NCBI GenBank assembly: GCA_944324855.1
Contig: CALUXY010000004.1
Location: 1-64,000 of the forward strand
From: Candidatus Gastranaerophilales bacterium
Lineage (GTDB): Bacteria > Cyanobacteriota > Vampirovibrionia > Gastranaerophilales > Gastranaerophilaceae
Length of the DNA: 64,000 nt
Direction: 5' to 3'
Part shown: one piece after another, positions 53,506 through 63,406 of the stretch
Position numbering within the stretch: position 1 is the stretch's first letter
Layout: the number at the start of each line of letters is the position of its first letter
The notes under the pieces: generated by a model
What the model saw: the letters and a program-made list of their open reading frames with translations, nothing else
The model's database searches: none
What the model was told of the DNA's origin: nothing
Program-made: the position numbers and the translations under genes

Positions 53506-54165
53506 ATGAAAAGAGAAATGATTTTTTTAGGGCCTCCGGCTTGCGGTAAAGGAACTCAAACAAGCAGATTAGCAGAATATTTTAATCTGCCGCATGTTGA
53601 TACCGGTTCTCTATTAAGAGCAGAAATCAAAAACGGTACTGAAAATGGTAAAATTGCAAAACAATATATTGATAAAGGTCAATTAGTACCGGTTGAGTTA
53701 GTTGCAAAAATCATTAAAGACAGGCTTGCACAAGAAGATTGCCAAAACGGATATATTCTGGATGGTTTTCCGAGAAGTGTTGAGCAAGCAGATATGCTGA
53801 CTGAAATCAATGAAGAACTTGATAAAAACAAAGAAACTTCATTCAGAGCTGTATATTTTGATTTGAATCAAGATATCTTAATTTCAAGAATCGTAAACAG
53901 ACGTTCTTGTCCAAAATGCGGTGAAATTTATAATATCAAATTCCATCCGCCAAAAGTTGAAGGAATCTGCGACAAATGCGGTGCTGAATTAACACAAAGA
54001 AAAGACGATAATGAAGAAACTGCAAAAGCAAGATTTGATACATACTTCAAAGAAACAGCTCCACTGGTTGATTACTACAAGAACAAAGGCGTTTTAAGAA
54101 CTATTGATGCAGATGGTTCAATAGATGAAGTTTGGGAAAGATTGTTGAAGGTAGTAAATGATTAA
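53506..54165 (+). CDS. adk: Adenylate kinase (zinc-lid type)
   Basis: The 219-residue protein has the P-loop GPPACGKGTQTSR at 8-20, NMP-binding LPHVDTGSLLRAE, and a LID with four cysteines (CPKCGE...CDKCG), the zinc-binding long form found in Gram-positives and others. It balances AMP, ADP and ATP. GAGAGA before ATG is the ribosome site. The map gene overlaps its last 8 bases; the usual secY and infA neighbours are missing. Confidence 0.97.
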   Translation: MKREMIFLGPPACGKGTQTSRLAEYFNLPHVDTGSLLRAEIKNGTENGKIAKQYIDKGQLVPVELVAKIIKDRLAQEDCQNGYILDGFPRSVEQADMLTEINEELDKNKETSFRAVYFDLNQDILISRIVNRRSCPKCGEIYNIKFHPPKVEGICDKCGAELTQRKDDNEETAKARFDTYFKETAPLVDYYKNKGVLRTIDADGSIDEVWERLLKVVND

Positions 54166-54910
54166 CAGAAAATCAAAAGACGAAATAAAAAGAATGCGTC
54201 ACGCAGGGCATATTGTTGCACTTGTTCACCAGGAAATGAAAAAAGCTGTTGTACCCGGTATCAGTACAAAAGAACTGGATGACATTGCAATGCGTGTCAT
54301 CAAAGAGAACAAGGCTGTTCCGACATTCTTAGGCTATAATGGTTTTCCGGCAAGTATCTGTACATCTATCAATGAAAAAATCGTACACGGGATTCCGTCC
54401 AAAGACGAAATCTTGAAAGAAGGCGATATTATTGCAATTGATGTAGGTGCAACCTATGGCGGAATGGTCGGCGATAGTGCCTGGTCTTATGCAGTAGGTG
54501 AAATATCCCCTGAAAAGCAGCGATTGATGCGTGTAACAGAAGAAGCGCTCTATGCCGGAATCTCAAAAATGAGAGCTGGAAACGTATTGGATGATATTTC
54601 AGGTGCGATAGAGGATGTTGCAAATCGTGAGAAACTCGGAATCGTCAGGAACTATGGCGGACACGGTGTCGGGCATCAAATGCATGAGGACCCGTTCTTG
54701 TTTAATTACAGAGTCGGAAATCACACAAAAATAAAAACAGGCTATGTTATTGCAATAGAGCCTATGTTAAACTTAGGCGGCGATGATGTTGTTGTGTTAG
54801 ATGATCAATGGTCTGTTTTGACGAAAGATGGTCAGCCTTCTGCTCACTTTGAACATACAGTTCTTTGTACAGATGATGAACCGATTCTTATGACAACTTT
54901 AATGGATTAG
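54158..54910 (+). CDS. map: Methionine aminopeptidase, type I
   Basis: The 250-residue protein has the five metal ligands: D97-type in AIDVGATYGGMVGDSAW (two aspartates), H in GGHGVGHQMHEDP, E in AIEPMLNLGG and E in HFEHTVLCT. It removes N-terminal Met from nascent proteins. It overlaps adk by 8 bases. No SH3-binding N-terminal extension is present, so it is the short type Ia form. A strong terminator follows. Confidence 0.96.
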   Translation: MINRKSKDEIKRMRHAGHIVALVHQEMKKAVVPGISTKELDDIAMRVIKENKAVPTFLGYNGFPASICTSINEKIVHGIPSKDEILKEGDIIAIDVGATYGGMVGDSAWSYAVGEISPEKQRLMRVTEEALYAGISKMRAGNVLDDISGAIEDVANREKLGIVRNYGGHGVGHQMHEDPFLFNYRVGNHTKIKTGYVIAIEPMLNLGGDDVVVLDDQWSVLTKDGQPSAHFEHTVLCTDDEPILMTTLMD

Positions 54911-54915
54911 AAGAT

Positions 54916-54944
54916 AAAAGGGGATGTATATTTCCCCTTTTTAA
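54916..54944 (+). terminator. Terminator after map
   Basis: AAAAGGGGA and TCCCCTTTT form a 9-bp stem with an 8-base loop, followed by TT. It ends the gyrB-adk-map message. Confidence 0.8.
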
Positions 54945-54964
54945 TAAATATAAAGGGATATACA

Positions 54965-55261
54965 ATGACAAATATAAATAACAAATCAACATTACATTTC
55001 AATGGACAATTCAAAATAAATCTTAAAAGTTCAAATGATATTAAGGGGTTATGCGAGTTATCTAAAACCTGCAAAAAATACGAAGACAGATTCAAGAGTG
55101 TCAGAATCTATACAGAAAATCCGACAAAGGGCTTAAAATTTGATGACGGAGCATATTTGAGAAGTAAACTCATAGTTCCGGATAAACTTGATAATCAGAT
55201 TAACAGTATTTTGAAAACAAATAATATCGAATACAAGTATTTAGGCAAAAATCAAAAATAA
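54965..55261 (+). CDS. Small hypothetical protein (98 residues) with N-terminal HFNG motif
   Basis: No family was recognised. The N-terminus MTNINNKSTLHFNGQFKIN carries the asparagine-rich stretch plus F-x-G motif. The rest is a mixed alpha/beta segment rich in lysine (LCELSKTCKKYEDRFKSVRI). There is no membrane or export signal. AAGGGAT lies 6-12 bases before the ATG. It has its own terminator and lies between map and the convergent helicase gene. Confidence 0.72.
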   Translation: MTNINNKSTLHFNGQFKINLKSSNDIKGLCELSKTCKKYEDRFKSVRIYTENPTKGLKFDDGAYLRSKLIVPDKLDNQINSILKTNNIEYKYLGKNQK

Positions 55262-55287
55262 CCGGTTTTATTCCGGTTATTTTTTTA
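55257..55287 (+). terminator. Terminator after the HFNG protein gene
   Basis: AATAACCGG and CCGGTTATT pair as a 9-bp stem, followed by a run of T on the plus strand. The stem overlaps the stop codon. Confidence 0.85.
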
Positions 55288-55311
55288 TTCTAATAATGTA
55301 TAGATGAATCA

Positions 55312-57654
55312 TTACTCATCCTGTTTTGCGGGTTTTCTGTTGATTAAATCTATCGCTTCCATTGAAGTTTCTTGCAGATTAGAGTAATAACGCTTATCAT
55401 GAACATTAACAGATTCATTTTTACCGTATTCCGCAATATCGCTAATTTGCTTTAATAAATCCGTTGTCATTGTAATTTCTTTAAATAATGTACCTTCATC
55501 TTTTATCTTAAATCCGGTATCACCTTTAAACATTTTTCCCCAGTTTTGAGTTGATGAATTATTTTCATCATTCAAATCAGCCCACTTATAAACATGTTTC
55601 ATTGCATCCATATTCAAATGCAGCTCTTGTCCCAAACGAGGATAGATATCAGTATTGTATTCCAAAACTCTTTCGGACAAATCCATTGCTTTTTCTTCCA
55701 GATATTCATCTTCAAAAGGCACCATTGCATCACCCATACCTTTTTGTTCTTCGGTTGAAAGTGTTGCTAGACCGGCAGCATATCCTGCAAGCTGCTGCGG
55801 GGATAAACCTTTTAAATCCTGATTATAAATTGCATCAATAACCGGAATTTGTTCATATCCGTTAAGTTGAGCAAGTAATTGACCTTTTGGAGTTACTTTA
55901 TTATCTGAGGTGATAAAATAATTATCTTTTAGGATGTTTTCTTTAGTATAAAAATCTTCTACAAGAGCGCTTGATTTCATTGCTCTGACAGCAGGATCTT
56001 TATCATAAGCATAAAGAGATTTTTCATAGAAGTTATTTAAAAATTCCTTACTGTTAAAGTTCTTATCAACATTTGCTATAAATGAAAAATCTGTTTTTAA
56101 ATGACTTTCAATATCGTTTGCTTTTTCTGATATCAGTTTTTTAAATCCTTTTTCCTGTGCGTTATTACAAGCCATACAATAAGTATAACCTTTTTTATCT
56201 ATTCCGCGTCTGCCGGCTCTGCCTGCCATTTGATGGAATTCATTAGGCATAAGCATTCTTTTTCCGTCTTCATTAACCTTAGTACTTACAGGTTTCATCA
56301 GGCTTGAGATTACAGTTGTTCTTGCCGGCATGTTGATTCCTGCAGAAAGAGTTTCAGTTGCAAATGCCACTTTTACCAGTTTTTGCTGGAACAATGATTC
56401 AATAAGTTCTTTTTGTTCTGGAAGCATACCTGCATTATGTATCGCATAACCTCTTGTTAAGGCTTCTTCATCAAGTAATTCCCCTAAGTATTTGCCTTGT
56501 TTTTGGTAATTATGAATAGTTTTTGCAATTTTCTTTGATTCATCACTTGTTGTTAATTGCGGTCCGTTGAATTTCATTTCGTTTAGCAGGTCTTTTGATT
56601 TTCGTTTGCTAAATACAAAGAATATTGCAGGAAGTTTATCTTCTTTTTTTAGTGCATTTATTACAGCAACATAGTCATCGTTTGCAGGCAGCATTTCAAT
56701 AGGATCTTTTTGACTCATTTTACGATTTTTTCCAGGTCTCATCCCTTTTTTATCGTGCGACTGCTGTTTATGGTCTAATTTTATAACATTAAATTCTAAT
56801 GGTACATGTCTGTTTTCTGATGGTACGTTTATTAAAACGGTATGAGGATTTCGGGTTTTTAACGCTCTATAATTTTCGTCAGGAGTTACTTTCTCTGAAG
56901 TTCCATGTCCTTTAGTTGAAGCTATCCAGTCCGTAATTTTATCAGCATTTCCCATTGTTCCTGATAGTGCAAGAATTTGAGTTTTTGGTTTGGTGAACAG
57001 TATAGATTGTTCCCATACCCCGCCTCTGTCTTCATCTGCAAGGTAATGAAGTTCATCAAATACTACGGTTTTTAAATCTTTTAATATCGGATTATGATTA
57101 TTCATCGCATTTTGCATAAGCATATTACGATATACTTCTGTTGTCATAATTACGATTGGCGCATTTTTGTTAATCTTTCTGTCACCTGTTAATAAGCCTA
57201 CATTTTGCGGGCCGTATATTTTTTCAAATTCTCGAACCTTATCATTACTTAATGCTTTAAGAGGAGCTGTATAAAATGTCTTTTTCCCCTCATTAAGGTT
57301 TTTTTGTATGACATAATGTGCAATTGCGGTTTTTCCGGTTCCGGTTGGTGCGGCGACAACAACGTCATTACCTTTATACAGATTTTCCGCTGCAGCTTTC
57401 TGGTAAATATCCGGTTTAAAAGCTCTATTTGTTTCTTTATCAATCGGCAGATTAAAATAGTTATCATCTAATGTTTTTTGAAAGTCCGCGGTATATCCGG
57501 TAAATCTCACCAATGAACGATTTGCCGGATTTAAGTGATTAAGGTTTAACTCTTTATAACTTATCGCAGGGGAAGTTGTATTGTTTTGGACAGTATTTTG
57601 CCTAAAATTTGTCGATTGAATTCCCAAGATATCGGGGCGGTTAAGTATATGCAT
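55312..57654 (-). CDS. DEAD/DEAH-box RNA helicase, Ski2-like
   Basis: The 780-residue protein has helicase superfamily 2 motifs: Q-type region, I (APTGTGKTAIAHY near 103-113), Ia, Ib, II (VVFDELHYLADEDRGGVWEQ), III (LSGTMGNA), V (TETLSAGINMPART) and VI (QMAGRAGRRGIDKKGY). It is related to Ski2/Mtr4/Hel308-type enzymes and may unwind RNA with RNA decay complexes. The C-terminal 250 residues are helical with no known domain. The N-terminal 75 residues are an extension carrying SLVRFTGYTADF, again with F-x-G. It faces the small HFNG gene tail to tail. Confidence 0.9.
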   Translation of the reverse strand: MHILNRPDILGIQSTNFRQNTVQNNTTSPAISYKELNLNHLNPANRSLVRFTGYTADFQKTLDDNYFNLPIDKETNRAFKPDIYQKAAAENLYKGNDVVVAAPTGTGKTAIAHYVIQKNLNEGKKTFYTAPLKALSNDKVREFEKIYGPQNVGLLTGDRKINKNAPIVIMTTEVYRNMLMQNAMNNHNPILKDLKTVVFDELHYLADEDRGGVWEQSILFTKPKTQILALSGTMGNADKITDWIASTKGHGTSEKVTPDENYRALKTRNPHTVLINVPSENRHVPLEFNVIKLDHKQQSHDKKGMRPGKNRKMSQKDPIEMLPANDDYVAVINALKKEDKLPAIFFVFSKRKSKDLLNEMKFNGPQLTTSDESKKIAKTIHNYQKQGKYLGELLDEEALTRGYAIHNAGMLPEQKELIESLFQQKLVKVAFATETLSAGINMPARTTVISSLMKPVSTKVNEDGKRMLMPNEFHQMAGRAGRRGIDKKGYTYCMACNNAQEKGFKKLISEKANDIESHLKTDFSFIANVDKNFNSKEFLNNFYEKSLYAYDKDPAVRAMKSSALVEDFYTKENILKDNYFITSDNKVTPKGQLLAQLNGYEQIPVIDAIYNQDLKGLSPQQLAGYAAGLATLSTEEQKGMGDAMVPFEDEYLEEKAMDLSERVLEYNTDIYPRLGQELHLNMDAMKHVYKWADLNDENNSSTQNWGKMFKGDTGFKIKDEGTLFKEITMTTDLLKQISDIAEYGKNESVNVHDKRYYSNLQETSMEAIDLINRKPAKQDE

Positions 57655-58006
57655 ATAATTTCTCCACAGTTTATGTTATTTTAAACCCAAAATTTTAGAT
57701 TTTTTGCTAGAAGTATATACTTTTCGACATAAATATTAACATTTCGCTCTGAAATTAATGTAACAGCTGGTTAATAAAAATATTATAATTAGTAAAGAGA
57801 AGTTAGAAATGCATCTAAGCAGTCAAGTAGTTAGGCTGTTAAGTGAAATTTTTGTCCACTTTTTGGGGACACTTTATTTAGGTTCTTGTGATTAGTGAGG
57901 GGAGACAGTTTTTTGTCATTTTGCGTAGACTAAAGTCTAGTTTACTATTTTGTAAATTTTTGTTTAACATTTTACATTATAATAGTACATTGCTATAATA
58001 TTAATT
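57655..58006. other. 352-base intergenic region with repeat fragments
   Basis: The gap holds pieces of the repeat family (GTGATTAGTGAGGGGAGACAG near 57888) and two small inverted repeats: TGTCC...GGACA near 57853 and TAGACT-AA-AGTCTA near 57928. It ends with the promoter of the winged-helix gene. No gene is seen. Confidence 0.6.
57971..57999 (+). promoter_or_regulatory. Promoter with start codon at the expected transcription start
   Basis: TTTACA (57971-57976), a 17-base spacer and TATAAT (57994-57999) form a near-consensus promoter. The ATG at 58007 begins 7 bases after the -10 box, so the transcript would be leaderless. Confidence 0.8.
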
Positions 58007-58627
58007 ATGAAAACAGCATTTGAACTTGGAAAAATAGTATTAAATAATTTATTTAGGTTTGATTTAACCAATACTTGTAAGCTTGTATTGTTATCACTTA
58101 TTGACTGTTATAATCCAAAAAACAAATATGTATTTCCCAAACAGAGTACAATAGCAAAAAAGATTGGTGTGGGAACGCACTCCGTTGCAAGAGCTATAAA
58201 ATCTCTTGAAAAACTTTGTATTATTTCCAAAACAAGAAAATATTCTAATCTTTATACTATAAATATAAAAGAAATCCTTAATAAGGTACAAATTGATATT
58301 TCTAAATTGCCAATTTGTAACCTAGAAAGTGCCAATTTGGCACCTGCTAATATAACAAATAAAGAAAAAATAAAAGAACAGGATTTTGATAAAAATTTTT
58401 TTCAAGAAAACTCTGCTGCGATAGAAAAAACTCAAAAGCTTTTGGGTTCATATAAAGCCATGGAACTAAAGGATGATTACACAAGCTGGAATAAAGAACA
58501 AGCCATTAGGCATATGGTTAAGGTTATCCCCGCGCCGGCACTCAAAAAGAGTACTCTTGCAAAATATTTGATTGAAAAATTCTCAATATCTATAGATGAA
58601 ATAATGAAACTTAAAAAAAAATCTTAA
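58007..58627 (+). CDS. Winged-helix DNA-binding protein, replication-initiator-like
   Basis: The 206-residue protein begins with a winged helix (20-85) of the HTH_36 type: LTNTCKLVLLSLIDCY, then FPKQSTIAKKIGVGTHSVARAIKSLEKL and the wing SKTRKYSNLYTI. The C-terminal half is charged and helical without a known domain. Such proteins act as plasmid or phage replication proteins or regulators. Its near-consensus promoter would give a leaderless message. Confidence 0.78.
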   Translation: MKTAFELGKIVLNNLFRFDLTNTCKLVLLSLIDCYNPKNKYVFPKQSTIAKKIGVGTHSVARAIKSLEKLCIISKTRKYSNLYTINIKEILNKVQIDISKLPICNLESANLAPANITNKEKIKEQDFDKNFFQENSAAIEKTQKLLGSYKAMELKDDYTSWNKEQAIRHMVKVIPAPALKKSTLAKYLIEKFSISIDEIMKLKKKS

Positions 58628-58651
58628 ATGTATTTTTAATAACAATTACAT

Positions 58652-60874
58652 TTAGTTTTTAGGTCGGACAATTGAGACAAGCGAATCTTTCGGCATAAAT
58701 GTGCGGCAGACTCCGTTACAGCCGGCGATGAAGAATACTTCCAGTTTTTGACCTTTTTTTATCCCGAGTTCATCAAACGAAATAGATATATCAACCAATT
58801 CATTTATCGGGATATTTATATTTTGAAACTCTTTTGTTTCCCACAGATTATCAGATATAGCGCTGGAAAAAGTCGGCTGATACATTATCTTGCCGACAAA
58901 TGTAAGCATTAATTCATGGTTATATTTTTTCTTCAATAATGGAAATATTGCATCATGATTATTCGCAATTCTTATGCTTGAAGCCGGAATCATTTTGCTG
59001 TTCTTTTTCAAATAAATAAGAAAATGCGATATTCTTGGGCGCATTGAATCTGCATCTTTAAAATTAGGGTTCATATGAAGTCTGAAATAAACATTATTTT
59101 CATCATAGCCATACTCAATTTTGTCACAGAGTTTGTTATCCCTGAATACCGGTCCGTCAATTAAATCAAAGCTATTTATGTATTCAACGTTATTATCTAT
59201 AAATTTGTAACTGTCGTCATCTGAGATATTTTGATAAGCAAGAGCAATTGTTGAAGTATCAAGGAAATCCGGATATGCAGAATCTAAAAATTTATAAGCA
59301 TTTTTCAAATGTTCTCTGAATAAATAATCAAATACATTGTCCTGACCGGAATTATTCGGTTCACCATACCACCAGAACCAGTCACTTCCTTCTGCTATAT
59401 AGATTTCATTCATCGCTGCATCAACTGCCGAAGAATCCGGAAACCCTTTTGCTATTTCTTTTATATCATTTCTTACGGTTGTTAAATAATTCCAGCCGAG
59501 ATTTTTGACGGGGTCTCCTATCCAGAACAAGAAATCTTTATTAATCCAGGAACCCGGATAGATTCCTTCTAGCGGACGTTTATTTTCATCTTTTGCAATA
59601 TAATCTGATACCAGCACCGTCTCAAGGGTAGAATCTTTTTCTATCAACGAGTATAACGTATTCAAGAACTCTGCGCCGTCACCTTTGTATCTTTCCCAGC
59701 AATTTTCACCGTCTTGGGCTATAGTCAACAAGTGAGAATTATCCGGAGATACAAGAAGTTTGCTTTGCATAAGTTTTATTTTGTTATATAAATCCTCTGC
59801 AGCATTTTTAGAGTTAATATTTGCATATTCAAAATTTATCAGATTGGATACAGAAGAATCTCTGAACACAATATCTATATCAGATTTATCATTTTTATAA
59901 TTATAAACCTTCAAAAGATGATACGGGTCTTCCAAATTTCCCCTGAAATCTCTTATAAACTCAAAATTAATTGTCTTGGAAAGAATAGACTCATCAGATA
60001 CGGTCCATCTTATTCCCAAATCCGATAACAAATCAAGAACTTTGGTAGTCAGGCAATGTTCAGAAGCCCATATTCCTTTAGGTTTAACCCCAAAAACTTC
60101 TTCAACTCTATCGATGGCTTTTTTTACCTGAGTGTAAGCATCTTCAGACAAATCCATAGATTCCGGAAGATTATCTTTTACTGCAGCATCTTGAACGGCT
60201 GTTTCATAATCACATAAAATCGGTAATATCGGGTGGTTATAAGGGCTGGTTGTTAATTCAATTCTGCCTTGTTTTATGTATTCTCGATATGTCGGGATTA
60301 TTTGAGAAATAATTTTTCGATGGAGTTCTATTATTTTTTCTCTGTCTGCAAGAGTAAACCCTTTTTCTTTTGCGGTAATTTGACGCAGTTCAGGGAAACG
60401 GCTCAGGTGAGTCGGGTCAATCCAGGCAAGATTGAATAATGCCATCAAATCAGAATATTCCTGATCCGTAAAATCATTTGTATTAATTTCTTTTTTGGCA
60501 AACCGTTTTTTGAACAGTTTTCTATAAGTCGGATGATGAAAAATCATTGTTTCATATTCTGCAGAAAAGAAATTCTTAAGAATATATTCTTTTTCACTGC
60601 TAGATAATTCTTCAACAGGAGTTACGGTAAGGCTTGAATGAATATCGTGTGCTCCATTTTCGGAATAATCAATTATTTCGTCAATCAATGCCGGTACAAG
60701 GTTAAAATTTAGTTTGAGATTCGGATGTTTTTCTAAAAGCAGTGCCATATCAAGGTAATCTTTTACTGCGTGAAGTCTTGCCCACGGCATAAGGTAGACC
60801 GAATCTAATTGGTAAACGGGCTGGTGCATGTGCCAGTAAAATGCGATTGATAACTTTTTTAAACTTCCGTCCAT
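58652..60874 (-). CDS. Glycoside hydrolase family 57 protein
   Basis: The 740-residue protein has GH57 motifs: HMHQP at 15-19, PYNHPILPILCDY near 211-223, GIWASEHCLT with the likely nucleophile E272, and TIAQDGENCWERY with the likely acid/base D388. GH57 includes alpha-amylases, 4-alpha-glucanotransferases and amylopullulanases. The 200 residues after about 540 look like a beta-sandwich domain. No signal peptide is seen, so it probably acts on intracellular glycogen or maltodextrin. The upstream aminotransferase gene is 31 bases away on the same strand. Confidence 0.9.
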   Translation of the reverse strand: MDGSLKKLSIAFYWHMHQPVYQLDSVYLMPWARLHAVKDYLDMALLLEKHPNLKLNFNLVPALIDEIIDYSENGAHDIHSSLTVTPVEELSSSEKEYILKNFFSAEYETMIFHHPTYRKLFKKRFAKKEINTNDFTDQEYSDLMALFNLAWIDPTHLSRFPELRQITAKEKGFTLADREKIIELHRKIISQIIPTYREYIKQGRIELTTSPYNHPILPILCDYETAVQDAAVKDNLPESMDLSEDAYTQVKKAIDRVEEVFGVKPKGIWASEHCLTTKVLDLLSDLGIRWTVSDESILSKTINFEFIRDFRGNLEDPYHLLKVYNYKNDKSDIDIVFRDSSVSNLINFEYANINSKNAAEDLYNKIKLMQSKLLVSPDNSHLLTIAQDGENCWERYKGDGAEFLNTLYSLIEKDSTLETVLVSDYIAKDENKRPLEGIYPGSWINKDFLFWIGDPVKNLGWNYLTTVRNDIKEIAKGFPDSSAVDAAMNEIYIAEGSDWFWWYGEPNNSGQDNVFDYLFREHLKNAYKFLDSAYPDFLDTSTIALAYQNISDDDSYKFIDNNVEYINSFDLIDGPVFRDNKLCDKIEYGYDENNVYFRLHMNPNFKDADSMRPRISHFLIYLKKNSKMIPASSIRIANNHDAIFPLLKKKYNHELMLTFVGKIMYQPTFSSAISDNLWETKEFQNINIPINELVDISISFDELGIKKGQKLEVFFIAGCNGVCRTFMPKDSLVSIVRPKN

Positions 60875-60904
60875 CGAAATTATTATACCAGAAAATTTAA
60901 GAAT

Positions 60905-62014
60905 TTACGATATATAATCCATCCACTCAGAAAATTTCTTGAGTCCGGTTTTGAGTTTATCAGAATCGTTGCAATATCCGATTCTTAAAAATCCATCCAG
61001 CTCAAGTGTTTCTCCGGGTAAAAATAACACTCCGGTATCCGAAAGAAGTTTTTTGCACAACTCATAAGATGAAATCTTCATATCATATCCTAAAAATGCA
61101 GTCGTGCCGCCGTTTGGCAGGATACAAGAGATATGCGGCTCTGAATTTATCCATTCCGATAAAACTTCATAACCTTCTTTTACTTTTTCTATATTCCGTT
61201 TGAATATCTTATCTTTATTTTCAATAGCAATTGATGCAAAATAGTCGTCAATTTGACTTACACTTATTGTATTATACTGGCGCTGATGGTTAATCTCTTT
61301 GATAATATCTTTATTTCCCGCAGCCCAGCCGACTCTAAGCCCCGCAAGCGAAAACCCTTTTGACAAAGATGATGTCGAAATCCCTTTTTCATACAAATCA
61401 GCAATTGAAGTTGTATTATATTTATTCTCTCTTACTATTCCTCTATATACTTCATCAACCAATATATATGCTCCGTTCGCAGCAGATATGATTTCTTTCA
61501 TCAAATCATCTTCTATTACCGCTCCTGTCGGATTATTAGGATTTATCAACGTTATAAGTTTTGTTTTATTTGTCACAAGTTTTTTTAACTCATCAATATC
61601 CGGAAGCCAGTTATTCTCAGGTTTTAAAAACAACCTTTTGACATTTGCTCCTATTGATTCCGGAATGGAATAATGCTGTTGATACGCAGGTAAAATTGAT
61701 ATAACCTCATCACCTGATTCAACAAGAGATAAAAACACAAGCTGGTTTGCACCGATTGCACCGTGGGTCAGTGTGATATTTTCAGGTGTTTGATTAAGAT
61801 ACAAAGATGATATTGCGCTTTTTAATCTTGCAGAACCTTGAATCTCACCGTAGGTGAGCTTTTTATCAAGGATTTCTGCTATATCAGTCATTTCTGCAAG
61901 CTTTAACAAATCATTCAAAGACATTGAATCAATACAAGTATCTGCAAGGTCATATTTTGCCTTGCATTCATATTTATTAAACCATTCTTCAACTTTGAAT
62001 CTATCTATTCTCAT
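60905..62014 (-). CDS. PLP-dependent aminotransferase, class I/II
   Basis: The 369-residue protein has the fold type I landmarks: LTYGEIQGSARLKSAI (N-terminal), LINPNNPTG near 156-164, VDEVY with D187 and Y190, and SLSKGFSLAGLRVGW with the PLP lysine K219. It resembles aspartate or aromatic aminotransferases and relatives such as capreomycidine-type enzymes; the substrate is not clear. Its start overlaps the truB stop by 4 bases, so it is cotranscribed with rbfA-truB. Confidence 0.92.
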   Translation of the reverse strand: MRIDRFKVEEWFNKYECKAKYDLADTCIDSMSLNDLLKLAEMTDIAEILDKKLTYGEIQGSARLKSAISSLYLNQTPENITLTHGAIGANQLVFLSLVESGDEVISILPAYQQHYSIPESIGANVKRLFLKPENNWLPDIDELKKLVTNKTKLITLINPNNPTGAVIEDDLMKEIISAANGAYILVDEVYRGIVRENKYNTTSIADLYEKGISTSSLSKGFSLAGLRVGWAAGNKDIIKEINHQRQYNTISVSQIDDYFASIAIENKDKIFKRNIEKVKEGYEVLSEWINSEPHISCILPNGGTTAFLGYDMKISSYELCKKLLSDTGVLFLPGETLELDGFLRIGYCNDSDKLKTGLKKFSEWMDYIS

Positions 62015-62865
62015 TTTATACCGATAAACTTCTTAACCTTGATTTCTTTACCGTCACCTATTCCCACCCCAACCAGAGAGTTATCAAATATTAAAGAGAG
62101 AATACCCTCTTGATTTGAATGTATCTGCATACCGTTTGAAACTCTTTTGTATTCGGTATTATTAAGTATAACTTTTGCCAAAGGCAGTTTATCAACAGGC
62201 GGTATAAGATGTTTTTCAACATCTTCAGCAGTTTTTAAATCGTATAAGGTGATTGAATTGTTTACCCCAAAATCTCCCGCCTGTACACGTTTGAGGTTTG
62301 TAAGATATGCGCCGCATTTTAAATCCTGTCCCAAATCATAACCTATTGTCCTGATATAAGTACCTTTTGAACATTTTATATAAATTTCTGCCAGCTGCGA
62401 CTCTTTATTAAACGATAAAAGTTTTATTTCTTCTATAAACACTTTTCTAGGTTTTATTTCAACATCAACACCGGCTCTCGCGTATTCGTAGAGTTTTTTA
62501 CCGTTAACTTTTATAGCGGAATACTTAGGCGGAATCTGTTCTATTTCGCCTTGATATTTTACGAGGACAGCTGACAATTCATCTTTTGTAATTTGTATAT
62601 CGGATTCAGACAATATTTGACCCTCGATATCATAAGTATCTGTTGTTTTGCCGAACTGTACAGCTGCAATATATGCTTTATCATCAGATAAGTATTCTAT
62701 TAATCTGGTTGCTTTTCCGATACTGACAGGCAGAACTCCTTCCGCAAAAGGGTCAAGAGTTCCGGTATGACCTATTTGTTTTATTTTTGTAATACGACGA
62801 AGATAAGATATTACATCGTGTGATGTTATACCTTTTGGTTTATATATATTCAAAAATCCAAACAT
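62011..62865 (-). CDS. truB: tRNA pseudouridine(55) synthase
   Basis: The 284-residue protein has the catalytic aspartate D38 in HTGTLDPFAEGVLPV, YIRTIGYDLG and a C-terminal PUA-like region. It makes pseudouridine 55 in the T-loop of tRNAs. It stands 3 bases after rbfA, as in many bacteria, and overlaps the aminotransferase gene by 4 bases. Confidence 0.96.
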   Translation of the reverse strand: MFGFLNIYKPKGITSHDVISYLRRITKIKQIGHTGTLDPFAEGVLPVSIGKATRLIEYLSDDKAYIAAVQFGKTTDTYDIEGQILSESDIQITKDELSAVLVKYQGEIEQIPPKYSAIKVNGKKLYEYARAGVDVEIKPRKVFIEEIKLLSFNKESQLAEIYIKCSKGTYIRTIGYDLGQDLKCGAYLTNLKRVQAGDFGVNNSITLYDLKTAEDVEKHLIPPVDKLPLAKVILNNTEYKRVSNGMQIHSNQEGILSLIFDNSLVGVGIGDGKEIKVKKFIGIK

Positions 62866-62868
62866 TGG

Positions 62869-63213
62869 CTAGATTTCGCCTCTTGAAATTTTATTGATAA
62901 GTTCAGTAACCCTTGAACCTTCTTCAAGTCCGTTTGAATAAACGAATCTTAATTCAGGCGTTAATCTCAAACGAATTCTGCGCCCAACTTCATATCTGAT
63001 TTTTGGGGTGCTTTTTTCTATTACTTCTTTGGATTTTTCAATCTGTTCTTCAGAACCCAGTACACTATAAATAACTTTCGCAAACGAATTGTCGTGAGAA
63101 ACTTCTACATCAACTATTGATACAACACCTTCTAACCCTCTGACTTCACGTCTTAAAATGTCAGAAATTTCTCTCATTAATTCTTTTCTTACACGTTCGT
63201 TTCTTAAAGTCAT
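62869..63213 (-). CDS. rbfA: Ribosome-binding factor A
   Basis: The 114-residue protein is a KH-type fold typical of RbfA: RVRKELMREISDILRRE, then VVSIVDVEVSHDNSFAKVI, then IRLRLTPELRFVYSNGLEEG. It aids maturation of the 16S 5' end during 30S assembly and cold adaptation. It is directly followed by truB, as expected. The nusA-infB genes often upstream are missing; instead a repeat and a CpaE-like gene precede it. Confidence 0.95.
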   Translation of the reverse strand: MTLRNERVRKELMREISDILRREVRGLEGVVSIVDVEVSHDNSFAKVIYSVLGSEEQIEKSKEVIEKSTPKIRYEVGRRIRLRLTPELRFVYSNGLEEGSRVTELINKISRGEI

Positions 63214-63284
63214 GTTGTACTCCTAAATTAATTAATACTATGATACATGAAATTGATTTTATAATCAATGAGTTTATTGGATAA

Positions 63285-63395
63285 AATTTTGCTTGTCAAA
63301 AAGAGATTCTTCGGGCTTTGCCTAAGAATGATGAAAAATTTAATCACTCTTTACTTGTCAAAGATTGTTTCACTTCGTTCTCAATGACTTAAAAA
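63285..63395. repeat. Copy of the GATTCTTCGGG repeat family
   Basis: GAGATTCTTCGGGCTTTGCC then AAGAATGATG, and CACTTCGTTCTCAATGAC, match the repeat vocabulary of 8.1-8.4 and 26.0-26.5 kb. The region is short and holds no gene. Confidence 0.6.
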
Positions 63396-63406
63396 AGTTT
63401 AAGTCT